A DNA stretch of 64,000 nucleotides from Cymbidium sinense (lineage: Eukaryota > Streptophyta > Magnoliopsida > Asparagales > Orchidaceae). Position numbers and translations under genes: made by a program. Each line of letters starts with the position of its first letter. Position 1 is the stretch's first letter. The DNA is taken from the NCBI GenBank assembly GCA_021442155.1, contig CM038222.1, forward strand, positions 56,043,352 through 56,107,351. The letters run 5' to 3'. This document shows positions 1 to 12,003 of this stretch, piece after piece. The notes under the pieces are model-generated. The model saw only the letters and a list, made by a program, of their open reading frames with translations, was not told the origin of the DNA and ran no database searches.

Positions 1-221
1 TTGGTTCAATTGGGCTAAAGGGTTGACTTGGTCAAATGACCAAGTTGATATGGTTTGACCTAATTCATGGCAATTGGCCATCCTAGGGTGATCAATGGTT
101 ATGGTATGAGGCTTGGATAGGCTTGATTCAATCCAATTTTGGTTGGATTAGAACTTGGCTCAAAAGGGTCCTTTAGGTCACTTTGGGTCAAGTGAGCCTA
201 AGTGGGTCAATTGGCTTCGTT

Positions 222-299
222 TTGACTTGATTTAAGTTTAGTTGAACTTATATATGAGCCTTGACTTGATTTAAGTTTAGTTGAACTTATATATGAGCC
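222..299. repeat. Exact 39-bp tandem duplication
   Basis: Bases 222-260 are repeated exactly at 261-299. The unit starts TTGACTTGATTTAAG and ends TATATATGAGCC. The other family B copies carry only one unit at this place. The perfect identity implies a recent slippage or unequal-exchange event within otherwise diverged DNA. Confidence 0.9.
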
Positions 300-399
300 T
301 AGGATTGAAATATAAATTCAACTACAATTAATTTGCAGTCCAATAGATTTTGATTCATTTGAAATTTTCAAGTCAAAAGTGCTAAGTTGAGCTTGACCC

Positions 400-1110
400 A
401 ACTCGAATTTTGTTTGATGATTGTAGGTTTCATTTATATTTGGATAGATAATTGAAGGAATGATTGATTCAAGATAAAATCAATTAGTTTTAACTTAATT
501 TGGATAAGATTTGACTGAGTTCAAAGAATTGGATCAAAGGGCTTTGATTGTGTTTTGATTTGATTTTGGATTTGGTTTTGGTCATTTGAATGTAGATTTC
601 ATTTATGTTTGGGAAGATAATCAAAGGAACAATTGAATTATAAGAAAATCAACTGAGTTTGAAGTGATTTGAAGGAAAATTTGACTAAGCTCGTGAAGGT
701 AGGTTCAAAGGGCTTAGAAAGGGATTTGATTTAGTTTGATTTAGTTTTAATGATTTGAGTGTAAATTTTATTTATATTTGTGAAGATGATTGAAGATTGA
801 TTGATTTATAAAGAAATCAATCAAATTTGGGTTGAATTGGGTTAAGATTTGGCCAGGTTCATGGCACCAAATAAAATGGCTTAAGAAAAATATTGGGGTT
901 TGAGTTTGATCATGGTCTTGAATCATTTGGAGCTAGATTTGAATTGGAATTTGATTGTTTGATTGAAGGATTGAATTGAAATTTAATAAAATCAATTGAG
1001 TTTGGGTAAATTTGAATTTGGTTAAGGCTAAGGCTAAGTCCATAAGGTAAGATCATAGGGCTTAGGAAGGATTTTGAATTTGGATTTGATTATAGATGTC
1101 AATCATTTGA
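400..1110. repeat. Degenerate ~170-bp tandem array in copy A1
   Basis: Units begin near 418, 588 and 757, with a more diverged one near 900. Each carries a variant of GATTGTAGATTTCATTTAT followed by GAAGGATTGATTG-like words. The same unit occurs in five copies, inverted, at 17640-18560 in copy D, but only once or twice in copy B (around 39680). Copy number therefore varies between family members. Confidence 0.65.
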
Positions 1111-3199
1111 ATTAGAATTTAGATTCAGATTTGTAATTTAAATTTGAGGTTTAGTTTGATAGATTTTGATTAGATTTAAGAAGGTGCACATGGATTGGGT
1201 TTAGGTTATAGGATAGGTGATTTCCTTAAGTCCTAAGGCATAGCCTAATCCTATGATTAATCCTTTTATGGCTCTAAGCTTATGTTAAGTGTTCACCTAA
1301 TCACTAGAAGTGTCTTATGCCTAAGGAGCTCTTAGTGTCTAAAAAATTCCTAAGCCTAAGGAGAGGAGGTTGAGAGCTCACTCTAAAAGTGAGGTCAACA
1401 TACTCTCGATTAAAGTAGGCAATTATTGTCTCCAAAGATTTCAAGGGTAAGACTATCAAAGGAGTGGCTATTTTGGAAAACCAAGTGAAATTGTTCAATT
1501 GGAGAGACTTATTTTGGAATCCGAAGGACTATAAGTAGGAAGTGCTCATGATACTAGGAATCCTAGTAAGCACTTCAATCTACCATATGGTTGGGCTTTA
1601 TATATTTGAAAGTGAACAGATTTATTTATTTGAGTTGAAATTTTATTAGATTGCTAGGGCTTATAATCCATCAACATAAGATTATTGAAATACTTAAGAT
1701 GTGAGGATTTATGCTTGTAGCTCGAAGAAAATAGTTACCTTGGATCCTGAATCTAGGGAGCTTTAGCATAAGCTTAAGCCCGACCTAAATCTAAGCGAGA
1801 GATGGACATAATGGTTTACCTCCTCAAGAGAGGATAAACCGTCCAACTTCTGGACTTACAACCATCTGGGGTGGCTACTAGCTAACACCTCATACGATTC
1901 AAAACCATGTAGTCCAGTCTTATGAAAGTACAAGATAGTTAGGCTATTATTTAATTTGAAAGAAACTAAAATCCTAAACCCACTCCCTAAAAGACTAAAG
2001 CATGAATGGTATGAGCATATGACTTAGTCTACAAATGCAAAATCTTTTCAATTTATAATACTTTTGACTCATTCATTTTGACAAAGGATTGGGATTTCTT
2101 TATGCTTAGATACATGATGAAATAAGATTATTGTCTAAATAGGTGAGAAGGAGGTGTTCTCCACCACAAGGGATTCCCTCATAGGTCAAGCATTCCCCTA
2201 TCGTGCAAGGATGGAGATCCCCGTATTCAAGAAAGAAGGAATATGATATGCATGATGTGACACATTCAACATACAACTAAGGGGTTGCTAAATCTTTTAA
2301 TTATCTTGCTTAGAGCCTAAACTTTATGGTGAGGTTATGAATTATTTAAAATTTAATTATGAGTGATTAGTTGGGTAGAAAATTTAATTTTATCCTAAGA
2401 GCCTATCGTATCTAGGCCACACATTCAAACATCAAATATTAAAAAACTATAAAAAGTATGTTATTCTAATGAGCAATCTAATCACAACATCAATCAAACA
2501 TGTATCAATTGTGTAAAAGAATAAAAGGTTGGTGTAGTCGGATTCCATCGTACACCCTGAAAAGAGAAAAGATGGGTAGCTGAGCTCTACCCTTATACAA
2601 CCCGGATTACAAAATAATACATGCTATGGGGGTCTTCTTTTCTTCATTTATTCATGTCCTCCTTTTCTTCCTATTGATTTGATTTGTTCCAAAAGCATCA
2701 TAGGGCACCCTAGGGATTAAGCCTTCTCTCCACTGCTCATCCTAATTCCCTACAGCACTAATTCTAATTTCTATTACAAAATTATATTTTATATGAAAAA
2801 GTAATCTAACTACACTTGCAAAAAAGAGGTTAGCTAAACATACATTCAATCCCAAGAAATTATATTTATGGTTTGGACTTAGCACCCTGCACATGGATAA
2901 CCAAGCTCACCTATCCTAACTTGGATTATGCTTAGGGGCATAAGCAACTTGCAAGCAAAATATTTACATTTAATTTTACAGCAGTCCCTTTAAGCACTAT
3001 CCCCTACAAAAAATAATGTTAGACTATCAACAGCCTAACATCTAGTTTATAATCTGCATTCCTAACATCCAGTGTAAAATATTACATCACAAAAAAATAC
3101 AACATCAACCATACAATCAACACATCGACCTAACCTAATTCTAGGGTCGATGACCTAATATTCTAGTGTGTAAAAAGAGGGCTTGTGTGACAAGTCTTT

Positions 3200-5700
3200 A
3201 CTAAGCTTCTTTAGTTTAAGTTTCAATTTGGAGTTTAAATTTGTTTAAATGTTACCTTTGGGTGGTTTCAATTCAAATGATTTAATGATTTATTTTTTAT
3301 TTATATTTCGCTTTTATTTGGTTTAAGTAATGTTTAGGTTTTCAAGAATGAAGAGTAGGATGAATTCTAATTTTTGAATGGAACTAACCCTACTCTACAT
3401 CTTAACTACTAAATCTTCATCATAAAAAGTCTAACTAAGGTCCTTAAGTATCTTAATTAGCTCATTTCAATTTGTCTAATTTATTTGATTTGATTAATGT
3501 TAGTTTAATTTGATTTAGATTTTAAAATTTGAGTTTATCTAATCTTCATGCATTTTGATTGATTAATTTTAGATTAGATGTTTTGATTTAATTAAATTTT
3601 GATAATTCAATATCCTTTAATTTGAATGTTTAAATTTATTTAATTTCATGAAGTTTTGATTGATTAATTTGGAATTAGATGTTTTATTTTAATTAATTTT
3701 TGATAATTCAATATCCTTTGAATTAATATCTAATTCCTTTCTTTGGATTTTAATTTCATATGATTAATGTCATTTTGATGTTGTTTAAATTTATTGATTT
3801 TATTATTTCATTTGAGTTTGGTTTGGATTAGTGAATGTATTTTAATTTACTTATGATTTATTTGAAGTTTAATGTGTTCTTTTATTTGAATTTTAATTAA
3901 GGGTTTAACTTATTAAATTTAGCCATTTAGTTTATATATATATTGATTATTTCTTTAGTTTGATGATTAATCTCTTATCTTAGTTCAATAGGTCTGTTTG
4001 TTTGGGTGTTATCTTTATTTAACATATTTTGATATTGATTGGAATTTGGGATGTGATTTAATGACTTTAGAGTTTAAATTTAATTTTATGTTTATTTAAT
4101 TTAATTATCATTCATTTATTTAAAGTTCAATTAGATTAAATGAGTTGAAAGTTTGTTTTAATTTTAATTTAGTTTGATTATTCATGATTAGAATTTCATT
4201 TTTTTTATCCCATTCATTTAACATGTTTATTAGAATATGGTTTTCATTTTGATTTCATACATTTAATAGTTAATTAGCTAATCTTATTTTAGTAGATTGA
4301 ATAAGATTTAATTTGATTATGTATTAAATTGATGATAGCCTATCTTAATTTAATTAAATTTGATTTGATTAGCTTTATTAGTTTATGGGTTTGCTTTGCT
4401 TCATTGTGATTAACTTAATTATATAATCAATTTAATTAAGAGGTGTGATTAGATTAATTATTAGATTAATTGAAGATTTGATTTCACTTTTAATTTGATT
4501 TCATGTTTGTTTTGATTAATGATGCAATTAAGGATTTTACAATTTAGATTTACCAAGTTAGTTTAATTTAGGATTTAATTGACACTTAATTGCAATTTAA
4601 TTAAGTTCAAATTTATGTTTGATTAAGCTTAGGTTTAATAATTAGTTTTAATGTTATTTATTTAAATCAATTTAGTTTATTAGAAATGATGGATTAATTC
4701 ATTAAGTTTGCATTAATTAGATGTTTAATTAATTAGATTTGATTAAGGATAATTCAATTTTTAATTATTAGATTAATTAATATTAATTAGAATGACTTAA
4801 TGGCCCATATGTGAGTGATTTGATTTAATAGGTTTAATTAAGTGTTTTAACATGGATTTGATTTGATTAAAGGATTATTATTATGATTATTTTTGTTAGA
4901 TTAGGTTAAGTGAATTAATTGTTTATTTTTATTTCAATTAAGCTTGATCATTTATAATTAGAGTTTTATTTGGTTTCATTCATTTATTATGTCCATTTTA
5001 ATTTCAACATTTTAATTATGAATTTATGTTTAACTTAGTTATTAGGTTCATATATTTAAGGATTAATTAGTTATCTTATTCCAAGTGGATTAAATTAGAT
5101 TTGATTTAGTTTTATATTAATTTGATTAAGTTCACCTTAACTTTACTTGGTTTAATTTGATTAATATTAAATGATTAGGATGAATTGGATTTGTAATCAA
5201 TTTGATTTTTAGTTTACTTTAAGTTATTAAGTGGTTTTGTATGGCTAAGATTTAATGCTTAATAAAGGTTTAATTATATTAATTTGATTTATATAGTTAA
5301 CTAGGTTGACTACTTATGGATAAAATATGAACTTATGTTTAATGTGACATTTCATTATGAGTTTAGTTAAAGATCTACCTTAGTTGAAGGATTAAATAAG
5401 TTTAATTTGATTGGAGATTAAAGTTTTATTAATTTGTTTAATTATGAGTTTAATTTGAAATTTAATCATTTAATTGAGTTTCATTAATTTAATTAGGTTT
5501 AAGTTTAAGTTTACTTTAATTTCATTTAAAGATTATGTGATATTTTTCTCATTTGAGGTTTGATTAACAATCATTTAGGTGTTATGTTATTTCTGATTTT
5601 TGATTTAATATTTAAATTATAATAAGTTTATGTTTTAATCAATTGATTTAACTTTAATCCTAAGTGTTTATTTTAGGTTTATTAAGCTTTAGAAGATCAT
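3200..5700. repeat. 2.5-kb low-complexity, cytosine-poor AT-rich tract
   Basis: The tract is built from short words such as TTTAATTTGATTAATT, TTTGATTAGG and AATTAATTAG iterated without a fixed period. Cytosine is scarce on the plus strand while T is in excess. It occupies the place where copy B carries its 250-bp tandem units (35970-36600), which are not found here. No open frame or conserved motif is visible. Confidence 0.6.
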
Positions 5701-7057
5701 ATCATTTTTCCAAGGATCTTAGATGTTAGCTGAAGTGATTTAAGCTATTTTGAAGATTTTTATGATTTTTTAGATTTTTATTTAATTTATTTTATTAAAA
5801 TAAATAATGTAAACTTCAAAATTTAATATCTCCCAATCCAGAAGTTCTTTTGACTTGAAATTTTTATGGTAGGTGTATTTTAACTTCAATCCCTGAAAAT
5901 TTTAGACCAATCTGATGTGTATTTTTGGTTTAATTGATGAAATTTGATTTTCACTAACACTTAAATAAAACTCAAAATGCCCAATAAAAATTGGGGATTT
6001 TGTGATGGTTGCATTCTTCTCGGAAAGATGAATCAAACGAGCCCTTATTAATAATTTTTCATTGAGTATTTTATTTTTATAAATTTTTTGAAATTTCAAG
6101 AAATTTAATTAAATTTTAAAATTAGATAATCACCGATTTTCTTACTTAACCCTCGGCTACGGCGTTGGCCAAGCATTTCCGCGTGTCATTTGCGATTGAC
6201 AGCAATTCTGGCATGGCGGCCATTTGAATAGGAAATTATGATTTGCTCAAACCGTCTGATTGGTCCAAATCGAATATGTGATCTAGTGGCCGAAATCAAG
6301 CGAGATTGGCTTTAATCTCAGTCGTTCGTCTCTATTGAAGCGAGATCAAATGGCTAGCGGGTTATCTCCCTCCCAGATGACAAAAAAAACACCCAAAATG
6401 TGTGAACCGAGAGGACGAACAAAAACTGAATGTCGAGGGTCTGTTTCGAGCTCGATTTCATGTCGATTCTTGTCGGAAACTCTTATTTTTGCATTGGGAT
6501 CATGTACAATGAAGAATGCAAGGGATATTTAAGGAAAATTCCTAAAATCGAGCAAACATAGTCACAAATAAGTGATCCTATGGCAGGCTATAGGATTTGA
6601 AATTACCTCACCGGGAATAATTTCCAGTGGCAAAGATGATTCAAATACACTCCTGGATGTGAGATAAAGCTTTGGAATGAATTTGGACTCTTGCCTTGCT
6701 TCAGAACATTGTAATCATGAACCTCAACTGCACTTTGCTAGAATCAGCTCGAATTTGATGATTTTTTGTCGAAAGGAAGTGGGGAATGGTTTGCACTTAC
6801 TCACTGGAGTTCCTAGAGCTCCTCTAATGTAGAAATTGGATCCCTTTGGTGCCTCTTTTCCCTCTCTCTTAATGGTGGCCGAAAATCACCATTAAGGGTG
6901 ATGGGGAGGTGGTTGGGTGGCCATGGCTGATTGGGGGCTTTGGATTTTAGCTCCCAAAGTTCTCTCTTATGGCTGTGAGGTCAGTCTCAATCAATGCAAG
7001 AGATGGGGAGAATTGGATGAATGGATTTTGGAAGATTTGGGTTTCCCACCCTTTCTC

Positions 7058-7060
<3 letters not shown>

Positions 7061-7147
<87 letters not shown>
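7061..7147. repeat. (TC)n microsatellite, ~87 bp
   Basis: An uninterrupted TC dinucleotide run. It generates artificial Ser-Leu frames on the plus strand and Arg-Glu frames on the minus strand at 6917-7189, which are not genes. It sits within family B copy A. Confidence 0.97.
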
Positions 7148-7150
<3 letters not shown>

Positions 7151-8394
7151 TTCACTAACCATGGAAGTTGTATTTTAACTTTTACATGATACTTTAAGTG
7201 TTTTATCCAATTTGGGATTAATTTGGGATTGGGTCAACTCATATTGACCCAAATGAGTTGGGTTGGATTCAAACAACTCAGTTTGACTCACTGGCTTTGG
7301 ATTTGCTTTAATTATATTTAATTGATCATTCATGATAGTTTTGATTGATTACTTTTATTCAATTTGGATTAATTTTGAATTTTGACTCAAGTCTGACCAA
7401 GGTTTGACCAACTTTGACCAAAATTAGTTAAGTTGATTTATGTGATTCAATTTGTCATTTTATGTTTAGATTATGTTTCAATTATGATTTATGAATTACT
7501 TGGAATATTTTTGGCCAGTTATTTGGGTTAATTTGGCTTGGATTTGACTTATTTTTAGTTCAAATGGGTCAAATTGAGTTCAATTGAGTTAAATATTTTG
7601 TTTTACTCAATTAAGATGTATTCAAGCTCTAATCTTGTTTGATTAAGTGATCATTGTGATTTAGAGTGATTGGTTTTATTTGATTTGATGTTAATTTTGA
7701 TTTGAATCCATTTTAATCTAATTTGGGCTTAATGGGTTAAATGATCCAATTAATCCATTTCAGATCTTATTTGATTTATATTTATTTAGTTTTATGTTTA
7801 AACATGTTCATTTGATGATTTTTGGGTCTTTAGAATGATTAAATTTTGACAATTTTTGATTTGTTAACTTTTGGCTTAATGGGGCCCACATGGGTCAACC
7901 TAAGGTCAAATGGCCTACTTGCCACTTTGAATCTCATTTGAATTTATTGTTGAGTCCATTTGTATTTATGCATTGATTCTATGCTTTTGGTTTGATTTAA
8001 TTTGGTTTAATTTTGATTTAATTTGATTTTGTTTGAACTTAAGTGATTTTGAGCTTAGAAGGATAAATTGAGTTATTCAACCAAGGCTCAATTGAATTTA
8101 GATTTCAATTCAAATATGTTTGATTTAGATTTTTGTTGAGTTTCATTTGGATTTAATCTAGTTTTTGGCTAAGGAGGTAGGCATGAGCTTGTTTAGGTCA
8201 TAGGGTGGGTGAGTCACCTTGGGTCCTAAGGCTTAGCCTAATCCTATGGCAAACCCTCCTAAAGTCTCTAAGTTCAGGTTAAGTGTTCACTTAGCTACTA
8301 TAAGTGTCCTATGACTAAGGAACTCTTAGTGTCTAGAAGACTCCTAGACTTATGATAGGAAGACTGAATCTTCACTCCAAAAGTGAGGTCAACA

Positions 8395-10371
8395 CATTCA
8401 AACTTATATAAATCTATATATGAATCATAAGAAAGAGAGCACTAACTTACACATAATGTATGCCAATGACTTAGATGATTATGGATGCATGTATTTTTAA
8501 TAACAAAAGAGGACTTTCATTATTTAATTAAGCACACATACACATGTAAAAAAGATGTGAGAAAGTATGTGTCATTATTAACCAGGAAAGTGAGATAATC
8601 AAATGACCTCCTTGGGGCTACTTAAAGCCTCGTATTCCCGGGATGTCCAAGCTAAACACTTTTTATCTTAAATACACATAAATATATACATAATTATAAA
8701 GATGAGTATTATGCAAATATTGTATTTCTCTAATTGAATTGATTATGAATATGAATTAAAGCTCTAGCTAAATTCTAATACCAAAATACATATGAATGAA
8801 ATTAAATAAGCATGTGTCATTGTTAACCATGAAAGCGAGGTAATCAAATGACCTCATTGGGGCTACTTAAAGCCTTGTATTCCCGGGATGTCTAGACTAT
8901 ATACTTATTAACATTCAAACTTATGTAAATTTATATATGAATCTAAGAAAGAGAGCTTCACATTCATATGACTAAGCTATAAGCACATGCAAATCCTATA
9001 TATATTTATAACTATCACCATTCCTTCAATTTATAAGCTTTGGAAAATAGATTTGAATTTATTAGTGAAAATAACCACACATATCATTAAGTTAAGCAAA
9101 CACATGCAAGCTTACATAAATAAAGATCTATTTGATTCATTTGAATTTGAAAGAATGAATGCATGAAACCACATGACATACAATATTTAAAGTGATTGGA
9201 AAGGAATAACCAAACATAATATGTGATTCATTCAAATATGCTATTTCTTAAGGACAATCACATTAAATAAAATTATTTAAAGAAAACCAAAGCTTATTAT
9301 TAATTTGATTTTGAATTTGAGTTGATTTAAAGAGGAGAGGAATTATTTGTTGTTTTAATCCCATTTCCATGTTGGTAATCTTAATTAGTTCAAGAAAACA
9401 TAATTAAATAAATTTTATGAATTAAATAAGTTGAATGATTAATTAAATCATTTAATTACCCTTTCCTATGCTTCTTTAATTTGATTAATCATTTAATCAT
9501 GGGCCACAAATGATATGAACATGTGGGAAAAGTAAAATTGCAATGTTCGTAAAGGACCTAATGCAATTGGCTCATAATTAAGGATTAATTAAGTTAAAGA
9601 ATCTAATTAAATACTTTTATGATTTTCCCATACTCATGGGTTAATCATAATTTCCATAAAGGGTTTTTATGTTATTAAACACATAAAGATGAATCCTTAA
9701 TTTCATTGTTAATTATTTGATGTGAGTTGTGTTTCAACTCGATTTAATTTTGTCATTTGATTAATTAATTAAACACTTAATTAATTACCATCTTAATTAA
9801 TCCTCTTAATGAAATGAACTTGGGAAAGAGATTAAGAAAAAGGTCATAATCACTCTCCCTCATCCACTTACTATTAATCAATGATCAATAAATTTTAATT
9901 AATTAATTTTTACTATTTAGATCATTAATTAAGGGGATAATTAAGATTTGAAATATCAATTTTTCTAATTACCTAAGCAATAAATTCTAAGAAAATCATA
10001 GGAGGCAAAGGTCATCCCATTAAGTCAATTCTCCAAATTTGAAATTAACAACCCAAATAATTAGGGCTTAATTAAACTAACTACATGAACACTCAAACCT
10101 TAATTAAGCCTTAGTTACTGTTCAAAATCAAATGAAAATATTTTTAATTAAATCTCCTCTATTTTACCTTTAAAATGAGTATTTATTTACAATTTTTGGA
10201 TTTTTTTTACAATTAGTTATGATTTTTTTAAAGTTTTAGTAATTAAAATTGATAATTAGGCCTTAATTAAGACTAATCCTATCGGCGCCATGAGGATCGC
10301 TGACATGATACGCTTTCCACATGCCACCATGGGATTGGTTATTTAAAACCATCCACTTAGGGACATAAGCG
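8395..10371 (+). mobile_element. Family B copy A2, left half (split by the Tat element)
   Basis: The sequence resumes at the equivalent of 36544 in copy B (CATTCAAAC) and runs to the GC-richer block near 37700. It then stops at 10371, where the Tat LTR begins. The continuation is 48876-51551, which starts at about the corresponding place of copy B and runs to the family B right end. The two halves flanking the 38.5-kb Tat element are best explained by the Tat element having inserted into A2. The junction bases (AAGCG left, GCACT right) do not give a clean 5-bp target duplication. Confidence 0.68.
8500..8960. repeat. ~255-bp tandem units in copy A2
   Basis: A block with TTAACCAGGAAAGTGAGATA and GGGGCTACTTAAAGCC, then a GGGATGTCC word, occurs near 8575-8660 and again near 8820-8895. 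A further unit end (ACATTCAAACTTAT) appears at 8394 and 8914. Copy B has the same units near 35970 and 36228; copy D has one, inverted, near 22540. Confidence 0.75.
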
Positions 10372-11980
10372 TGGCAGCTCAAAAAATTATTTGATCTCGA
10401 TGAACGAGTATAGATTTTTAATCTTGAGAATTTTGGAATGATAATTATTTGTAGTTGATAAATAAGGCACTACTTAAAGATTTTACCCTCATTTGGTGAG
10501 GACTTTAGATCTGGTTCTAGGTTTCCTATAGGCGCAAGCGCCTATAGTTAATTACCCCTCCCCAATCAATGAGAAAGAACTTTCGTTTAAGGCTAGTCAT
10601 TAGATTGTTAATTGCTTAGCATAAAGTAACAACAACTCAGATTTGAAATTTAATGAAATTCATTATTTTATTATGCTTGAAGCATATGGTTGGGGGAATG
10701 ATGACACGCTTGATCAAGATCCCATGGTTTCATCATCCCAGACTTTCATAATCCCTGGTCCACTTAGTCAAAGGAGGTGGTCGACCCAACCTGATTGAAG
10801 GAACCTTGTCAGTAGCCATGGGTTGCATCGTCTGAGGAAATTTTATAGACTAAGTTTGATATTTATCAAAGGAGATAATCTTAAGTCCACTCTAGCTAAC
10901 AGCAGGCTTTTTTCCCTACTAGGTATACCCTATGATCGACAACTCAAAGGGGTTGAAAATCTTAGGGGGACATATAGGCTATAGCCATGATTGTAATTTA
11001 GTGGAGCTTACTATCCAAATCACCCGTTAGAGCTAATTTGTAATAGCATTATATGTGTCCTACTACTGTGAGCGGATGACCGCCACATCCTTCGTGTAGA
11101 ACATTTTGAGTATGAATATAGCAGTATACATATTATGACATTGGCTCCTTTGTGAGCTTGGGTTCACATTAAATTTGTCACCCCCGACAAATAATTATGA
11201 AATGTGGATGGATGAATTTATTATTATTATTTTTTATGATAAATTTTCATTTAATCGATTTTCTTATTTTTAAATTTTCTTGAATATTTATAATTGATAG
11301 GAATTTTAATTAACATTGAAGATTTTAAAAAAATTTTATAATAGTAAACCCCTCTGGTTGATATTCTTAATCAACACAGTCATCACCAGGATGGACCTTG
11401 CCAACTCTACTCTTCGCTCGTAGAGGATCGGGTCTACAATTTTGAAATCTTACTATATCATATTGGATCTTGTTAACTCTACTCCTATAGAAGAATGATT
11501 CGATTTATGAATTGAAACCTGTAATTGTACTGAAGATTTTTGAAAATAAATATTTGAATTTCTAAACATGAAATAGCCATATTAAAATTATTAAAGACTT
11601 TATAGAAGATGAAAGAGTGGTCTTAATGCAATTAACTTGAAGCTGTCATTTAATATTAATTTTTATATGCAACCTCACTGAGATTAATCACTTAATTTTC
11701 TATCGAAAAGAATCAGTCTTATCGACTCCAGTCCATATGGGGAGGAGGATTTGACTGCTCAAAATAGGACTTAACTTTCACCATATTGATGCTTTGACTT
11801 GTTAAAATGCATACATAAGTATATATTTAAAATATTAAATTTTAAAAATATGTTCAAGCTTGCAAAATGATTATCTTTCTTCTAAAATATTTGCATAATT
11901 CACAGTAGAATACATTTAAGTCAACCTAATTTTAACCCTCGCAACATCTTCAACACCTGAATTTAAATATTTAACAATAT

Positions 11981-12003
11981 GTCGGGGCCCATGAGGGTAT
12001 TTA
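11981..12003. promoter_or_regulatory. Conserved GC-rich LTR block GTCGGGGCCCATG
   Basis: GTCGGGGCCCATGAGGGTAT stands out in AT-rich LTR DNA and recurs at 45792 (GTGGGGAGCCCATGCGGG), 54605, 60882 and 63706. It is preceded by a shared CTCAAACACT...TTTAAATATTCA stretch. Read on the minus strand it gives TAAATACCC then ATGGGCCCCGACA, which contains TGGGCC, a core matching the plant site II/TCP element. A promoter or RNA-processing role is inferred only. Confidence 0.45.

Larger units (their letters stand above)
1..1400 (+). mobile_element. Family B repeat copy A1, right end only
   Basis: This is the right end of a non-coding repeat also seen at 33333-40148 (copy B), at 48876-51551 and, inverted, at 17237-25259. 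Position 1 corresponds roughly to 39305 in copy B. It contains TTGAC/GTCAA words, a tandem array, a block reading CCTAAGGCATAGCCTAATCC, and ends in a hairpin (CTCACT/AGTGAG) followed by GTCAACA at 1400. The next base resumes inside the body of another family B copy (equivalent to 33713). That makes A1 look like an insertion into copy A. The left part lies outside the window. No coding potential is seen. Confidence 0.75.
1401..8394 (+). mobile_element. Family B repeat copy A (left end displaced by A1)
   Basis: Bases 1401 to about 3200 match copy B from 33713 to about 35460 in order. Shared landmarks are TACTCTCGATTAAAG, the GAGAGGATAAACC...TGGACTTACAACC block near 1830, and the CCCTTATACAACCCG block near 2590. 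The middle (3200-5700) is AT-rich filler. From about 5800 to 8394 the match with 37300-40148 resumes, including a GC-richer stretch at 6130-6520 and the TTGAC-rich stretch. It ends with GTCAACA at 8394. No gene is seen. Short frames at 6335-6532 and 6917-7189 are chance or microsatellite-driven. Confidence 0.72.

Noticed and set aside
6917..7189. Overlapping 60-90 codon frames on both strands (Ser-Leu and Arg-Glu rich)
   Set aside because: They are translations of the (TC)n microsatellite at 7061-7147 and not genes.
8500..8960. Regular repeats considered as a CRISPR array
   Set aside because: The units are ~250 bp with diverged copies and no short repeat/unique spacer pattern. The window is plant nuclear DNA.
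10367..10371. Search for a 5-bp target duplication around the Tat element (AAGCG against GCACT at 48876)
   Set aside because: The flanks do not match. One outer LTR end is mutated (TA instead of CA), so the duplication cannot be claimed.
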